9,155 nucleotides of DNA, taken from assembly GCA_003241685.1 (NCBI GenBank), contig QFPJ01000006.1:167152-176306 (forward strand). The letters are read 5' to 3'. The translations under genes were made by a program, and so were the position numbers. The DNA comes from Sphingopyxis macrogoltabida. Its GTDB lineage: Bacteria > Pseudomonadota > Alphaproteobacteria > Sphingomonadales > Sphingomonadaceae. This document shows positions 1 through 6,711 of the stretch, piece by piece (the stretch's first letter is position 1; each line of letters opens with the position of its first letter). Below the pieces are notes generated by a model. That model had not been told where the DNA came from. It did no database searches and saw nothing but the letters and a program-made list of their open reading frames with translations.

Positions 1-23
1 ATGGCGCCGATGATATTGATCAT
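1..23 (-). CDS. Possible 5' end of a gene leaving the window (partial)
   Basis: On the minus strand an ATG at 23-21 is preceded by CGAGGAACCCAC, which is a GAGGA Shine-Dalgarno core with a 6-nt spacer. The reading frame stays open to the window edge and gives M-I-N-I-I-G-A. Seven residues are too few to identify a product. It lies in the same orientation as the upstream cassette and the catabolic operon, so it could be the next gene of that operon, displaced by the inverted-repeat cassette at 95-538. The call rests only on the ribosome binding site, the start codon and its position. Confidence 0.35.
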
Positions 24-94
24 GTGGGTTCCTCGGATTGGTTCAGGATCAAGCCTAGGGCCGACGGACTGTTTGGCAAGCGCGGCGTCAAAAT

Positions 95-112
95 CTCACA
101 CAAAGACACAAA
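95..112. repeat. Left arm of an 18-bp inverted repeat flanking the GxxExxY gene
   Basis: CTCACACAAAGACACAAA is the exact reverse complement of the sequence at 521-538. The arm begins 4 nt beyond the stop codon of the enclosed gene. It is itself built from two ACACAAA heptamers separated by one G. Outside the arm, an A-rich stretch (CAAAAT) faces a comparable AAAATT next to the other arm, so the symmetry may extend imperfectly outward. From memory, TTTGTGTCTTTGTGTGA-like sequences are common beside GxxExxY genes in unrelated bacteria; I cannot verify that here. Confidence 0.85.
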
Positions 113-116
113 GATG

Positions 117-509
117 TCAGCGCTGGAGATTTCCGTTTGCAATTCGCCGTACCCCCTCCCTGAAAGTCGCGCTGCCGAAATTGATCAGCAGGCCAAGAGG
201 TAGGTCGAGCAGGCGCAGATAGGTCAGAACCTGTTTGCTGTGGAGCGGCGAAAGTCGCTCCACGGATTTCAATTCGACGAGCAATCGGCCTTCAAGCAGA
301 AGGTCGGCGCGGAAGCCTTCAGTCAATTCCAGGCCGTTGTAGCGAATCGGAATCGCCTTTTGTCGTTCGACCCGCACGCCCCTGCGGATCAGTTGATCTG
401 CCATAATGGCCTCATAGGCTGATTCCAAAAGACCGGGACCCAGGTCGCTATGCAGTCGATATCCGCAATCGACCACGACGCTTGCGAGCGCTTCTAGTTT
501 TGACTGCAT
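117..509 (-). CDS. GxxExxY family protein (PD-(D/E)XK_3 nuclease-like fold)
   Basis: The protein has 130 residues, a usual length for this family. The family name motif is present as G26-L-L-E29-S-A-Y32, after a helical N-terminus (VVDCGYRLHSDLGPGLLESAYE). The core of a PD-(D/E)XK-type fold follows: D69 in FRADLL, then E79-L-K81 in LLVELKSVE, and a C-terminal segment (VLTYLRLLDLPLGLLINFG) typical of these proteins. The family is usually annotated as hypothetical. A nuclease or nucleic-acid role is suggested by fold similarity but, to my knowledge, not demonstrated. No convincing Shine-Dalgarno precedes the ATG. The gene fills nearly all the space between the arms at 95-112 and 521-538, starts 39 nt after the M20 hydrolase gene, and has lower G+C (about 55-57% in the lines I counted) than its neighbours, which suggests acquisition. 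Confidence 0.9.
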   Translation of the reverse strand: MQSKLEALASVVVDCGYRLHSDLGPGLLESAYEAIMADQLIRRGVRVERQKAIPIRYNGLELTEGFRADLLLEGRLLVELKSVERLSPLHSKQVLTYLRLLDLPLGLLINFGSATFREGVRRIANGNLQR

Positions 510-520
510 GGACCGGCCCG

Positions 521-538
521 TTTGTGTCTTTGTGTGAG
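521..538. repeat. Right arm of an 18-bp inverted repeat flanking the GxxExxY gene
   Basis: TTTGTGTCTTTGTGTGAG is the perfect reverse complement of 95-112. It ends 10 nt from the stop codon of the M20 hydrolase gene and lies 11 nt upstream of the GxxExxY start codon. The two arms delimit a 444-bp unit. In a minus-strand transcript the arms could pair over 18 bp and close a long loop containing the whole coding sequence. Confidence 0.85.
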
Positions 539-548
539 GAATTTTCCG

Positions 549-1751
549 CTACGCAAACCCCTCGTTCAAAAACCGTTCCGCCAGCGCCGCGTGCAGCGCC
601 GCGCCGCGCGCCATGACCTTTTCGTCCAGCACCATGCGGTTCGAATGGAGCCCGCAGCATTGCCGCCAATCGTCGCCTTCATGGCTGGCGCCGAGCCAGA
701 ACATCGCGCCGGGCACTTTTTCGAGGACGTAGGAGAAATCCTCGGCGCCCATGACGGGGTTTTCCATCGTCATCCACGCCGCCTCGCCGAACGTCTCTTC
801 CACGACGCGCTGGCCGAAGGCGGCGGCGCGGCTGTCGCAGACGGTGACGGGGAAACCTTCCTCGATATGCACCTCGGCGGTGCACCCATGCGCTTCAGCG
901 ATCGCGGGGGCGAGCCGTTTCAAATCGCGCGCGACCATCGCGCGCCGCTCCGGCGACAGGGTGCGGATCGTGCCGAGCAGATCGGCGCTTTCGGGAATGA
1001 TATTGTTGGTCGTGCCCGCGCTGATCTTCGCGATGGTGACGACCGCCGGATCGAAGACCGAGATGCGGCGCGTGACCATCGTCTGGATCGCGGTGACGAT
1101 CGCGCAGGCCACGGGGATCGGATCGATCGCGTCGTGGGGCATCGAGGCATGACCGCCCGCGCCCCTGACCGTGATCGACAGCACATCGGACGAAGCGAGC
1201 AGCGGCCCGGCGCGTCCGGCAAAGACGCCGTGCGGCGCGTTGGGCATGATATGCAGCGCGAAGGCGGCGTCGGGCAGCGGATCGATCAGCCCGTCGTCCA
1301 GCATGAAGCGCGCCCCGTGATGCCCTTCCTCGCCGGGCTGGAACATGAACATCACGGTGCCGGGCAGGCGGTCGCGCGCCGCGCACAGCAGCTTCGCCGC
1401 GCCGACGAGCATCGCGACATGCGTGTCGTGCCCGCACGCATGCATCGCGCCGCTGGTCTCCGACGCGAAATCGAGCCCCGTGTCTTCCAGCAGGGGCAGC
1501 GCATCCATGTCGCCGCGCAGCAGCACGGTGCGGCCGTTCGCGGGACCGCGCAGGGTGGCGACCAGCCCGGTGGTCGACGGGCCTTCGCGAAACTCCAGCG
1601 GCAGGCCGGCCAGCGCCTGCTTGATCTTCGCCAGCGTCTTCGGATTCCGGAGGCCCAGTTCGGGCTCGCGATGGATCGCGCGCCGCAGATCGACCAGATC
1701 GGGCAGGATGGTGCCGGCCTCGATGGGCCAACTATGCGGGAGAATGTCCAT
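549..1751 (-). CDS. M20 family metallo-amidohydrolase (N-acyl-amino-acid / hippurate hydrolase type)
   Basis: The protein has 400 residues, normal for the M20D group, which hydrolyses the amide of N-acyl or N-aroyl amino acids (hippuricase, IAA-amino-acid hydrolase). The binuclear metal site looks complete: C106 and H108 in HACGHD, E141/E142 in QPGEEGHHG, H167 in ALHIMPNAPHG, and H369 in GLHSNRMVLDE. RGDMDALPL (79-87) precedes the first motif. The dimerisation/lid domain occupies roughly residues 185-300 (GAGGHASMPHDAIDPI near 197-212), and MGAEDFSY (334-341) is conserved. No signal peptide is seen, so it is cytoplasmic. The ATG at 1751 is chosen because homologous sequence (LVDLRRAIHREPELG) begins soon after it; the frame is open far upstream only as an artefact of high GC, and the ribosome binding site is weak. 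It lies 56 nt after the acyl-CoA ligase as the last catabolic gene of the operon. The substrate cannot be read from the sequence. Confidence 0.93.
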   Translation of the reverse strand: MDILPHSWPIEAGTILPDLVDLRRAIHREPELGLRNPKTLAKIKQALAGLPLEFREGPSTTGLVATLRGPANGRTVLLRGDMDALPLLEDTGLDFASETSGAMHACGHDTHVAMLVGAAKLLCAARDRLPGTVMFMFQPGEEGHHGARFMLDDGLIDPLPDAAFALHIMPNAPHGVFAGRAGPLLASSDVLSITVRGAGGHASMPHDAIDPIPVACAIVTAIQTMVTRRISVFDPAVVTIAKISAGTTNNIIPESADLLGTIRTLSPERRAMVARDLKRLAPAIAEAHGCTAEVHIEEGFPVTVCDSRAAAFGQRVVEETFGEAAWMTMENPVMGAEDFSYVLEKVPGAMFWLGASHEGDDWRQCCGLHSNRMVLDEKVMARGAALHAALAERFLNEGFA

Positions 1752-1807
1752 CGCACGAATGTGCCGCCGCGCCGCCCCGATGTCGAGCGCGTTCGACGGG
1801 CCTGACC

Positions 1808-3334
1808 CTAGGCCGGCCGCCGCAACGCCTTGCGGTCGACCTTGCCGATCGGGATTTTCGGGATCGCGTCGACGAAGTGGATGCGGTGCGGCTTCTTGTA
1901 GGAGGCGATGCGGCCGGCGACGGCGGCGATCAGTTCGGCTTCGTCCGCCGCCGCGCCGTCGCGCAGCACGACGAAGGCGGTGACCGCCTCCACCCATTTG
2001 TCGTCGGGCAGGCCGACCACGGCCGCCTCGCGCACCGCCGGATGGGCGAGCAGCGCATCCTCCACCTCGCGCGGATAGATGTTGTAGCCGCCCGAAATGA
2101 TCATGTCCGACGTGCGGTCGCGCAGGTGGAGATAGCCATGATCGTCGAACAGGCCGATGTCGCGCGTATGCACCCAGCCGTCGGCATCGAAGCCCGCGGC
2201 CGTCAGGTCGGGGGCGTTGAAATAGCCCGCCGCGGCGCTGGGCATGCGGACCAGGATTTCGCCTGCCTCCCCCGGCGGCACGTCGCGGCCCTCGCCGTCG
2301 ATCAGACGGATTTCGGCATCGACCGCGGGCTGGCCGCAGGCGCCGAGCCGGTCGCCGGCATGATCCTCCGGCCGCAGCACCGCGATGCATAGCGGCGCTT
2401 CGGTCTGGCCGTAGAATTGCCAGAACCGATTCTGCCCGAAATGCGCGATGGCGCGGTCGATCACGGCGCGCGGCATCGGCGAAGCGCCGTAGACGATGTG
2501 GCGCAGCGAGGCGGTGTCGGTGGCGGGCAGGTCGGGATGGTCGAGCAGCATCTGGAGCATCGTCGGCACCAGGTTGATCGCGGTCGGGCGGTGGCGGGCG
2601 ATGGCGGCGAGATAGGCGGCGGGCTCGAAACGCGGCAGGACGATGTTGCACGCGCCGCGCAGCCAGAAGGGCAGGACGAAGGTGCCGCTGGCATGGATCA
2701 GCGAGGCGGCGTGCATCATCCGTTCGTCGGGCAGGATCGGAAACAGGTTGGCCAGGACGTTGCGCGCGACGGCGGCGAAACTGGCCTGGCTGTGCTGCGC
2801 GGCCTTGAGAACGCCGGTGGTGCCCGAGGTATAGAGGGTGAGCAATATATCGTCGGGGCCGATGGCGACATCGGGCGCGGCGTCGGCGGCAGTGGCGGCC
2901 AGCGCATCCAGATCGGCACCGCGATGCGGGGTGTCGCCGATGCCGAAGCCGGTGACGGCGGGCAGGTCCTCCAGCAATTCCTGCGCGCGGGGCGCAAGGT
3001 CGGGGCCATAGATCAGCGCGCGGCATTGCGCCTCGGTCATCATCCGCTGATGCTCGGCGCGCGACAGGCGGGCGTTGAGCGGGACGCGGTTCAGCCCGAG
3101 CTTGGTGCAGGCGAAGTCGAGCGGGATGCTGTCGGGGCCGTTGTTGACGAGCAGCGCGATGCGCTCGCCGGGGCGGATGCCGGCCTGGTGCAGCGCCTGT
3201 GCGAGCCGGTTGGCGCGGCTGTTGATCGCGGCGAAGCTGAGTTCCCGATCGCCGACGATGACGGCGGTGCGGTCGCCGTGCGCCGCGGCGCCGCGCTCGA
3301 TCAGGTCGCGGGCGATGGGGCCGCGCACGATCAT
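1808..3334 (-). CDS. AMP-dependent acyl-CoA ligase (ANL superfamily)
   Basis: The protein has 508 residues, typical of bacterial acyl-CoA synthetases, which activate a carboxylic acid with ATP and then form the CoA thioester. ANL motifs appear in order: the phosphate-binding loop YTSGTTGVLKA (168-178); VYGASPMPRAV (281-291); YGQTEA (308-313); WVHTRDIG with D392; the hinge region LRDRTSDMIISGGYNIYPREVE (404-425); and the C-terminal PIGKVDRKAL with catalytic K498. The phosphate loop deviates slightly, with leucine where proline is common and alanine where glycine is common after the lysine. The ATG at 3334 is preceded by CGGAGAG at good spacing and overlaps the upstream crotonase stop in an ATGA, implying coupled translation. 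Benzoate, cyclohexanecarboxylate, branched or fatty acids are all possible substrates; the sequence does not decide. Confidence 0.94.
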   Translation of the reverse strand: MIVRGPIARDLIERGAAAHGDRTAVIVGDRELSFAAINSRANRLAQALHQAGIRPGERIALLVNNGPDSIPLDFACTKLGLNRVPLNARLSRAEHQRMMTEAQCRALIYGPDLAPRAQELLEDLPAVTGFGIGDTPHRGADLDALAATAADAAPDVAIGPDDILLTLYTSGTTGVLKAAQHSQASFAAVARNVLANLFPILPDERMMHAASLIHASGTFVLPFWLRGACNIVLPRFEPAAYLAAIARHRPTAINLVPTMLQMLLDHPDLPATDTASLRHIVYGASPMPRAVIDRAIAHFGQNRFWQFYGQTEAPLCIAVLRPEDHAGDRLGACGQPAVDAEIRLIDGEGRDVPPGEAGEILVRMPSAAAGYFNAPDLTAAGFDADGWVHTRDIGLFDDHGYLHLRDRTSDMIISGGYNIYPREVEDALLAHPAVREAAVVGLPDDKWVEAVTAFVVLRDGAAADEAELIAAVAGRIASYKKPHRIHFVDAIPKIPIGKVDRKALRRPA

Positions 3335-4134
3335 GACGGCTCTCCGAAGCGGCCGTGGCGGCCCGATCCGCCGACGAAGCGGCGCGCACCCGCCTTGCCC
3401 TCCGCCTCGATGATCGGGGCACCGGCGCGGCCCTCGGCGCGCAGCGCTTCGGCGAGCGGCATGTCCCATTGCGCGAAGGCGGAGGCGCGGTCGGCGATCA
3501 TGCATTGCTGGGGAAAGGCGGCGATGTCATGCGCCAGTGCTTCGGCCGCGGCGCGGGCTTCGCCGCGCGCGACGAGGCGGTTGGCAAGGCCCCAGTCATG
3601 CGCCTCGCGGGCGCCGACGGCGCGGCCGGTCAGGATCATGTCGAGCGCGCGCGCCGATCCGACGATGCGTGGCAGGCGCACCGTGCCGCCGTCGATCAGC
3701 GGCACGCCCCAGCGGCGGCAGAAGACGCCGAAGGTCGCGTCTTCTTCCGCGACGCGCAGGTCGGCGAGCAGTGCGAGTTCCAGCCCGCCCGCGACGGCAT
3801 AGCCCGCGACCGCCGCGATCACCGGCTTCGACAGCGCGATCCGGCTCGGCCCCATCGGCCCGGTGCCGCCCCCCGTGGGATCGAGTTCCAGCGAGCGATC
3901 GCGATCCTCGACCGCCGACAGGTCGGCCCCGGCACAGAAATTGCCGTGCGCGCCCCACAGCACGGCGACGCGCTGATCCTCATCGGCGTCGAAGGCGAGG
4001 AAGGCGTCGCGCAGGCCGCTCGCCATCTCACGGTCGACGGCGTTGCGCCGTTCGGGGCGGTCCATGATGATCGTCGTCACCGGGCCGTCGCGTTCGACGC
4101 GGACCGGTGCCGATGCGCCCGTTTGCGATGCCAT
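3331..4134 (-). CDS. Enoyl-CoA hydratase/isomerase (crotonase) family protein
   Basis: The protein has 267 residues, the normal length. The oxyanion-hole segments are FCAGADL (66-72) and AGYAVAGGLELALLADLRVA (110-129), with E119 at the position of Glu144 of rat mitochondrial enoyl-CoA hydratase. The position of the second catalytic glutamate (rat Glu164, in FGQPE) is occupied by C139 within FGVFCRRWGVP, so this is not a textbook hydratase. From memory, FGVFCRRWGVPLIDGGTVRLP marks a distinct bacterial crotonase subfamily (PRK08259-like) annotated generically. The ATG at 4134 is supported by GAAGAGGAACGAAA upstream. It starts 44 nt after the acyl-CoA dehydrogenase stop, and its TGA overlaps the ligase ATG. 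By context it acts on the enoyl-CoA made by the dehydrogenase, but its reaction could be hydration, isomerisation or something else. Confidence 0.93.
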   Translation of the reverse strand: MASQTGASAPVRVERDGPVTTIIMDRPERRNAVDREMASGLRDAFLAFDADEDQRVAVLWGAHGNFCAGADLSAVEDRDRSLELDPTGGGTGPMGPSRIALSKPVIAAVAGYAVAGGLELALLADLRVAEEDATFGVFCRRWGVPLIDGGTVRLPRIVGSARALDMILTGRAVGAREAHDWGLANRLVARGEARAAAEALAHDIAAFPQQCMIADRASAFAQWDMPLAEALRAEGRAGAPIIEAEGKAGARRFVGGSGRHGRFGEPS

Positions 4135-4178
4135 TTTCGTTCCTCTTCCGCCTTTGTCTTTTTGCCGGTTGGACGGAT

Positions 4179-5351
4179 TCAGCGTCCCCCGAACAATTGC
4201 CGTCCGGCAAGGTCGAGCAGGATTTCCTCGCTGCCGCCGCCGATCGCGTTGACCCGCACCTCGCGGTAGATGCGCTCGACCTTGCTGCCGGTGATATAGC
4301 TGGCGCCGCCCAATATCTGGGCCGCCTCGCGCGCGACGGCTTCCAGCATCCGGGTTGCCTGAACCTTCAGCATCGCGAAGTCGGCGGGGCGGTCGCGGCC
4401 TTCGCGCACCTGCCAGGCGGCCAGGTCGACCCACGCCTGCGTCGCCTCGATCTGGCGTTCCATGTCGGCGAGCTTGATGCGGATCGACTGGTGGCCGACG
4501 AGCGGCTTGCCGAAGGTCTCGCGGCTTTGCGCCCATGCGGCCGCCTCGGCCATCGCGACGCGGGCATAGGCGCAGCAGCCCATCGCCATGCCCAGCCGTT
4601 CGCTGTTGAAATTGCGCATGATGCCGATGAAGCCGGCGTTTTCCTGTCCGATCAGATGGGTTGCGGGGACGCGAACATCGCTGAAATGGATCGCGGCGGT
4701 GTCGCTGCAGCGCCAGCCCATCTTGTCGAGCCGCGTCCGTTCGACACCGGGCGACGCCATGTCGATCAGCAGCAGCGATATGCCGCCCGCTCCCGGCCCG
4801 CCGGTGCGTACCGCACAGGTCAGCCAGTCGGCGCGCATCCCGCTGGTGATGAACATCTTGCCGCCGTTCACGACATAATCGTCGCCGTCGCGCACGGCCG
4901 TGGTCTTCAGATTGGCGACGTCGCTGCCCCCGCCCGCCTCGGTAATGCCCAGCGCGATGATCTTGTCGCCCGCCAGCACCTGCGGGGCGATGCGCCGCTT
5001 CAGGGCGTCGGACCCCAGCGCGAGGATCGGCGGCAGGCCGATGCCGTGCGTCATCAGCGACGCGCCGAGTCCGCCCGCGCCGACGGCGGCCAGTTCCTCG
5101 GTCAGCACCAGCCCGTGGAAAATGTCGAAGCCGTCGCTGTGCCCGCCATATTCCTCGGGATAGCGCAGGCCGAGGATGCCTGCCCCCGCGGCCTTTTTGT
5201 GCAGGTCGCGGGGCAGTTCGCCCTCCGCCTCCCAGCGGTCGATATGCGGCGCGATTTCCCGCGCGACGAACCGGCGGACGCTCTGCGCGAGCGCTTCGTG
5301 GGTGTCGTCATAATAGGGCGAACGGGCGCGCCAGTCGTCGAAGGCTGTCAT
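4179..5351 (-). CDS. Acyl-CoA dehydrogenase (LCAD/isovaleryl-CoA-dehydrogenase-like)
   Basis: The protein has 390 residues, standard for the family; these FAD enzymes introduce an alpha,beta double bond into acyl-CoAs and pass electrons to ETF. Visible landmarks are the FAD/substrate segment ALGITEAGGGSDVANLKTTA (133-152), VNGGKMFITSG (161-171), the RETFGKPLVGHQSIRIKLADM helix region (277-297), and QILGGASYITGSKVERIYREVR (345-366). The glutamate of the usual YEGTSE motif is replaced by G372 (IGGGSEE). E251 in NSERLGMAMG instead aligns with the catalytic Glu254 of isovaleryl-CoA dehydrogenase and Glu261 of LCAD, so a catalytic base is probably present in that alternative position. The ATG at 5351 begins naturally and is 20 nt from the ACGT..ACGT palindrome; the Shine-Dalgarno is weak. 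It is the promoter-proximal gene of the operon. Substrate chain type is not determined. Confidence 0.95.
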   Translation of the reverse strand: MTAFDDWRARSPYYDDTHEALAQSVRRFVAREIAPHIDRWEAEGELPRDLHKKAAGAGILGLRYPEEYGGHSDGFDIFHGLVLTEELAAVGAGGLGASLMTHGIGLPPILALGSDALKRRIAPQVLAGDKIIALGITEAGGGSDVANLKTTAVRDGDDYVVNGGKMFITSGMRADWLTCAVRTGGPGAGGISLLLIDMASPGVERTRLDKMGWRCSDTAAIHFSDVRVPATHLIGQENAGFIGIMRNFNSERLGMAMGCCAYARVAMAEAAAWAQSRETFGKPLVGHQSIRIKLADMERQIEATQAWVDLAAWQVREGRDRPADFAMLKVQATRMLEAVAREAAQILGGASYITGSKVERIYREVRVNAIGGGSEEILLDLAGRQLFGGR

Positions 5352-5370
5352 GGGCCGATGCTGCGCGCCC

Positions 5371-5386
5371 TTTACGTGAACGTCAA
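5371..5386. promoter_or_regulatory. Putative operator, LiuR/MerR-like palindrome
   Basis: TTTACGTGAACGTCAA is an imperfect inverted repeat: two ACGT cores separated by 2 nt, flanked by TT/AA, with 12 of 16 positions symmetric. It sits in the 96-bp divergent region between the acyl-CoA dehydrogenase and dipeptidase genes. As I recall, LiuR-type MerR regulators of branched-chain amino acid and fatty acid catabolism in proteobacteria bind TTTACGTnnACGTAAA-like sites. On the minus strand the site begins with TTGACG, which could serve as a -35; a -10 about 19 bp further would place the transcript start at the ATG. No regulator gene is in the window. Confidence 0.5.
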
Positions 5387-5411
5387 GTGCACGGCGCCGC
5401 GCGCATCGGAC

Positions 5412-5439
5412 TTGCGCCGTCCGGTCAAGCGATTAGGGT
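5412..5439 (+). promoter_or_regulatory. Weak candidate promoter of the dipeptidase gene
   Basis: TTGCGC (5412-5417) and TAGGGT (5434-5439) are separated by 16 nt and lie directly before the dipeptidase ATG at 5448. Transcription would start within a few nucleotides of the start codon, giving a nearly leaderless mRNA, which fits the absence of a clear Shine-Dalgarno. The match to consensus is modest, so this is only a candidate. Confidence 0.25.
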
Positions 5440-5447
5440 CGCGGACC

Positions 5448-6707
5448 ATGACAAAGTCGCATCTGCTCGCCGGCCTCGCCGCTTTCGCTCTCCTGTCCAC
5501 CCCCGCCGCCGCGCAGCCATCGCCCGAGGCGGTTGCCGAGGCTGCGCTGAAAAAGGCGCCGGTGTTCGACGGCCATAACGACGTGCCCTGGGCGCTGCGG
5601 TCGCGGGTGGACAATGTCATCAACAGCTTCGATTTCATCGACACGACCGACACCGCGACCGCCGACGAGATTGCGATGCACACCGACATCCAGCGGCTGC
5701 GCAAGGGCCGCGTCGGGGCGCAATTCTGGTCGGTCTATGTGCCCAGCAACGCCAACGAGCAGCAGGCGGTGCAGCAGACGATCGAACAGATCGACGTCAC
5801 CAAGCGGCTGATCGCGCGCTATCCCAAGGATCTGTCGCTCGCGCTGACCTCCGCCGATCTCGAACGGCAGATGAAGGCGGGGAAAATCGCCGGGATGATC
5901 GGCATGGAGGGCGGCCATTCGATCGGCTCGTCGCTCGCGGTGTTGCGCCAGATGTACGACATGGGCGCGCGCTACATGACGCTGACCCATGGCCGGAACA
6001 TCCCCTGGGCCGACAGCGCGACCGACGCGCCCGCCCATGACGGGCTGACCGATTTCGGGCGGCAGGTGGTGCGCGAGATGAACCGCATCGGGATGATCGT
6101 CGATTTGAGCCACGTCAGCGAGGCGACGATGAAGGATGCGCTGGAGGAGGCGAAGGCGCCCGTGATGTTCAGCCATTCGGGCGTGCGCGCGGTCAATGAC
6201 TATGCCCGCAATGTGCCCGACAGCGTGCTGCCCGCGGTAAAGGCCAATGGCGGCATCGTGATGGTCGTGTTCCTGCCCGCATTCCTGGACGCCGATGCCG
6301 GCGCGCGCGGGGTTGCAAAGGCGGGGGAGGCGGCGCGGCTGAAGGCGCGCTGGCCCGGCGACCCGGCGGCGGTCGCGGCGGCGATGAAGCAGTGGGAGGC
6401 GGCGAACCCGCCGCGCGGTACGACCATCGGCAAGGTCGCCGACCATATCGACCATCTGAAACAGACCATCGGCGTCGACCATATCGGCCTGGGCGGCGAT
6501 TATGACGGGATGGATTCGGCGCCGACGGGCATGGAGGATGTGTCGGGTTATCCCGCGCTGTTCGTCGAACTGGCCAGGCGCGGCTATACGCAGGCGGAGC
6601 TGGAAAAGATCGCCAGCGGCAACATGTTGCGCGTGCTGAAGGCGGTCGAGGCCTATGCGGCGAGCCAGAAGGGCCAGCCGCCCATCGAGACGCCGGTCGC
6701 GAAATAG
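5448..6707 (+). CDS. Exported membrane-dipeptidase-type dipeptidase (peptidase family M19)
   Basis: The precursor has 419 residues. Residues 1-22 form a classic Sec signal peptide (K3, hydrophobic LLAGLAAFALLSTPA, AAA before Q23) with no lipobox cysteine, so the enzyme is probably periplasmic. The M19 zinc site is complete by comparison with renal dipeptidase: H43 and D45 in DGHNDVPW, bridging E154 in GMEGGHSIG, H222 in DLSHVSE, and H243 in FSHSGVRAV. H181 (TLTHGRNIPW), R254 (NDYARN) and D351 (GLGGDYDGMD) match the substrate-binding and catalytic positions. The family hydrolyses dipeptides, some with D-amino acids, and related amide substrates. The ATG at 5448 is fixed by the signal peptide; the longer in-frame open stretch upstream is antisense to the acyl-CoA dehydrogenase. 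It is divergent from the catabolic operon and may share its regulatory region. Confidence 0.95.
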   Translation: MTKSHLLAGLAAFALLSTPAAAQPSPEAVAEAALKKAPVFDGHNDVPWALRSRVDNVINSFDFIDTTDTATADEIAMHTDIQRLRKGRVGAQFWSVYVPSNANEQQAVQQTIEQIDVTKRLIARYPKDLSLALTSADLERQMKAGKIAGMIGMEGGHSIGSSLAVLRQMYDMGARYMTLTHGRNIPWADSATDAPAHDGLTDFGRQVVREMNRIGMIVDLSHVSEATMKDALEEAKAPVMFSHSGVRAVNDYARNVPDSVLPAVKANGGIVMVVFLPAFLDADAGARGVAKAGEAARLKARWPGDPAAVAAAMKQWEAANPPRGTTIGKVADHIDHLKQTIGVDHIGLGGDYDGMDSAPTGMEDVSGYPALFVELARRGYTQAELEKIASGNMLRVLKAVEAYAASQKGQPPIETPVAK

Positions 6708-6711
6708 GGGA

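Noticed and set aside
549..3422. A 957-codon open frame on the minus strand suggesting a giant fusion protein ending in the M20 hydrolase
   Set aside because: The upstream part is arginine/alanine-rich nonsense, out of frame with the well-conserved acyl-CoA ligase at 1808-3334. Only the segment from the ATG at 1751 has family motifs.
522..3802. Long plus-strand open frames opposite the M20 hydrolase, ligase and crotonase
   Set aside because: Composition is dominated by R, D, G, A, H and Q as expected from reading GC-rich genes backwards. No motifs or ribosome binding sites are present.
4107..5447. A long plus-strand open stretch in frame with the dipeptidase, suggesting a large N-terminal domain
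   Set aside because: It is antisense to the acyl-CoA dehydrogenase and crotonase start, has no recognisable domain, and the dipeptidase has its own signal peptide at 5448. Such frames are common opposite GC-rich genes.
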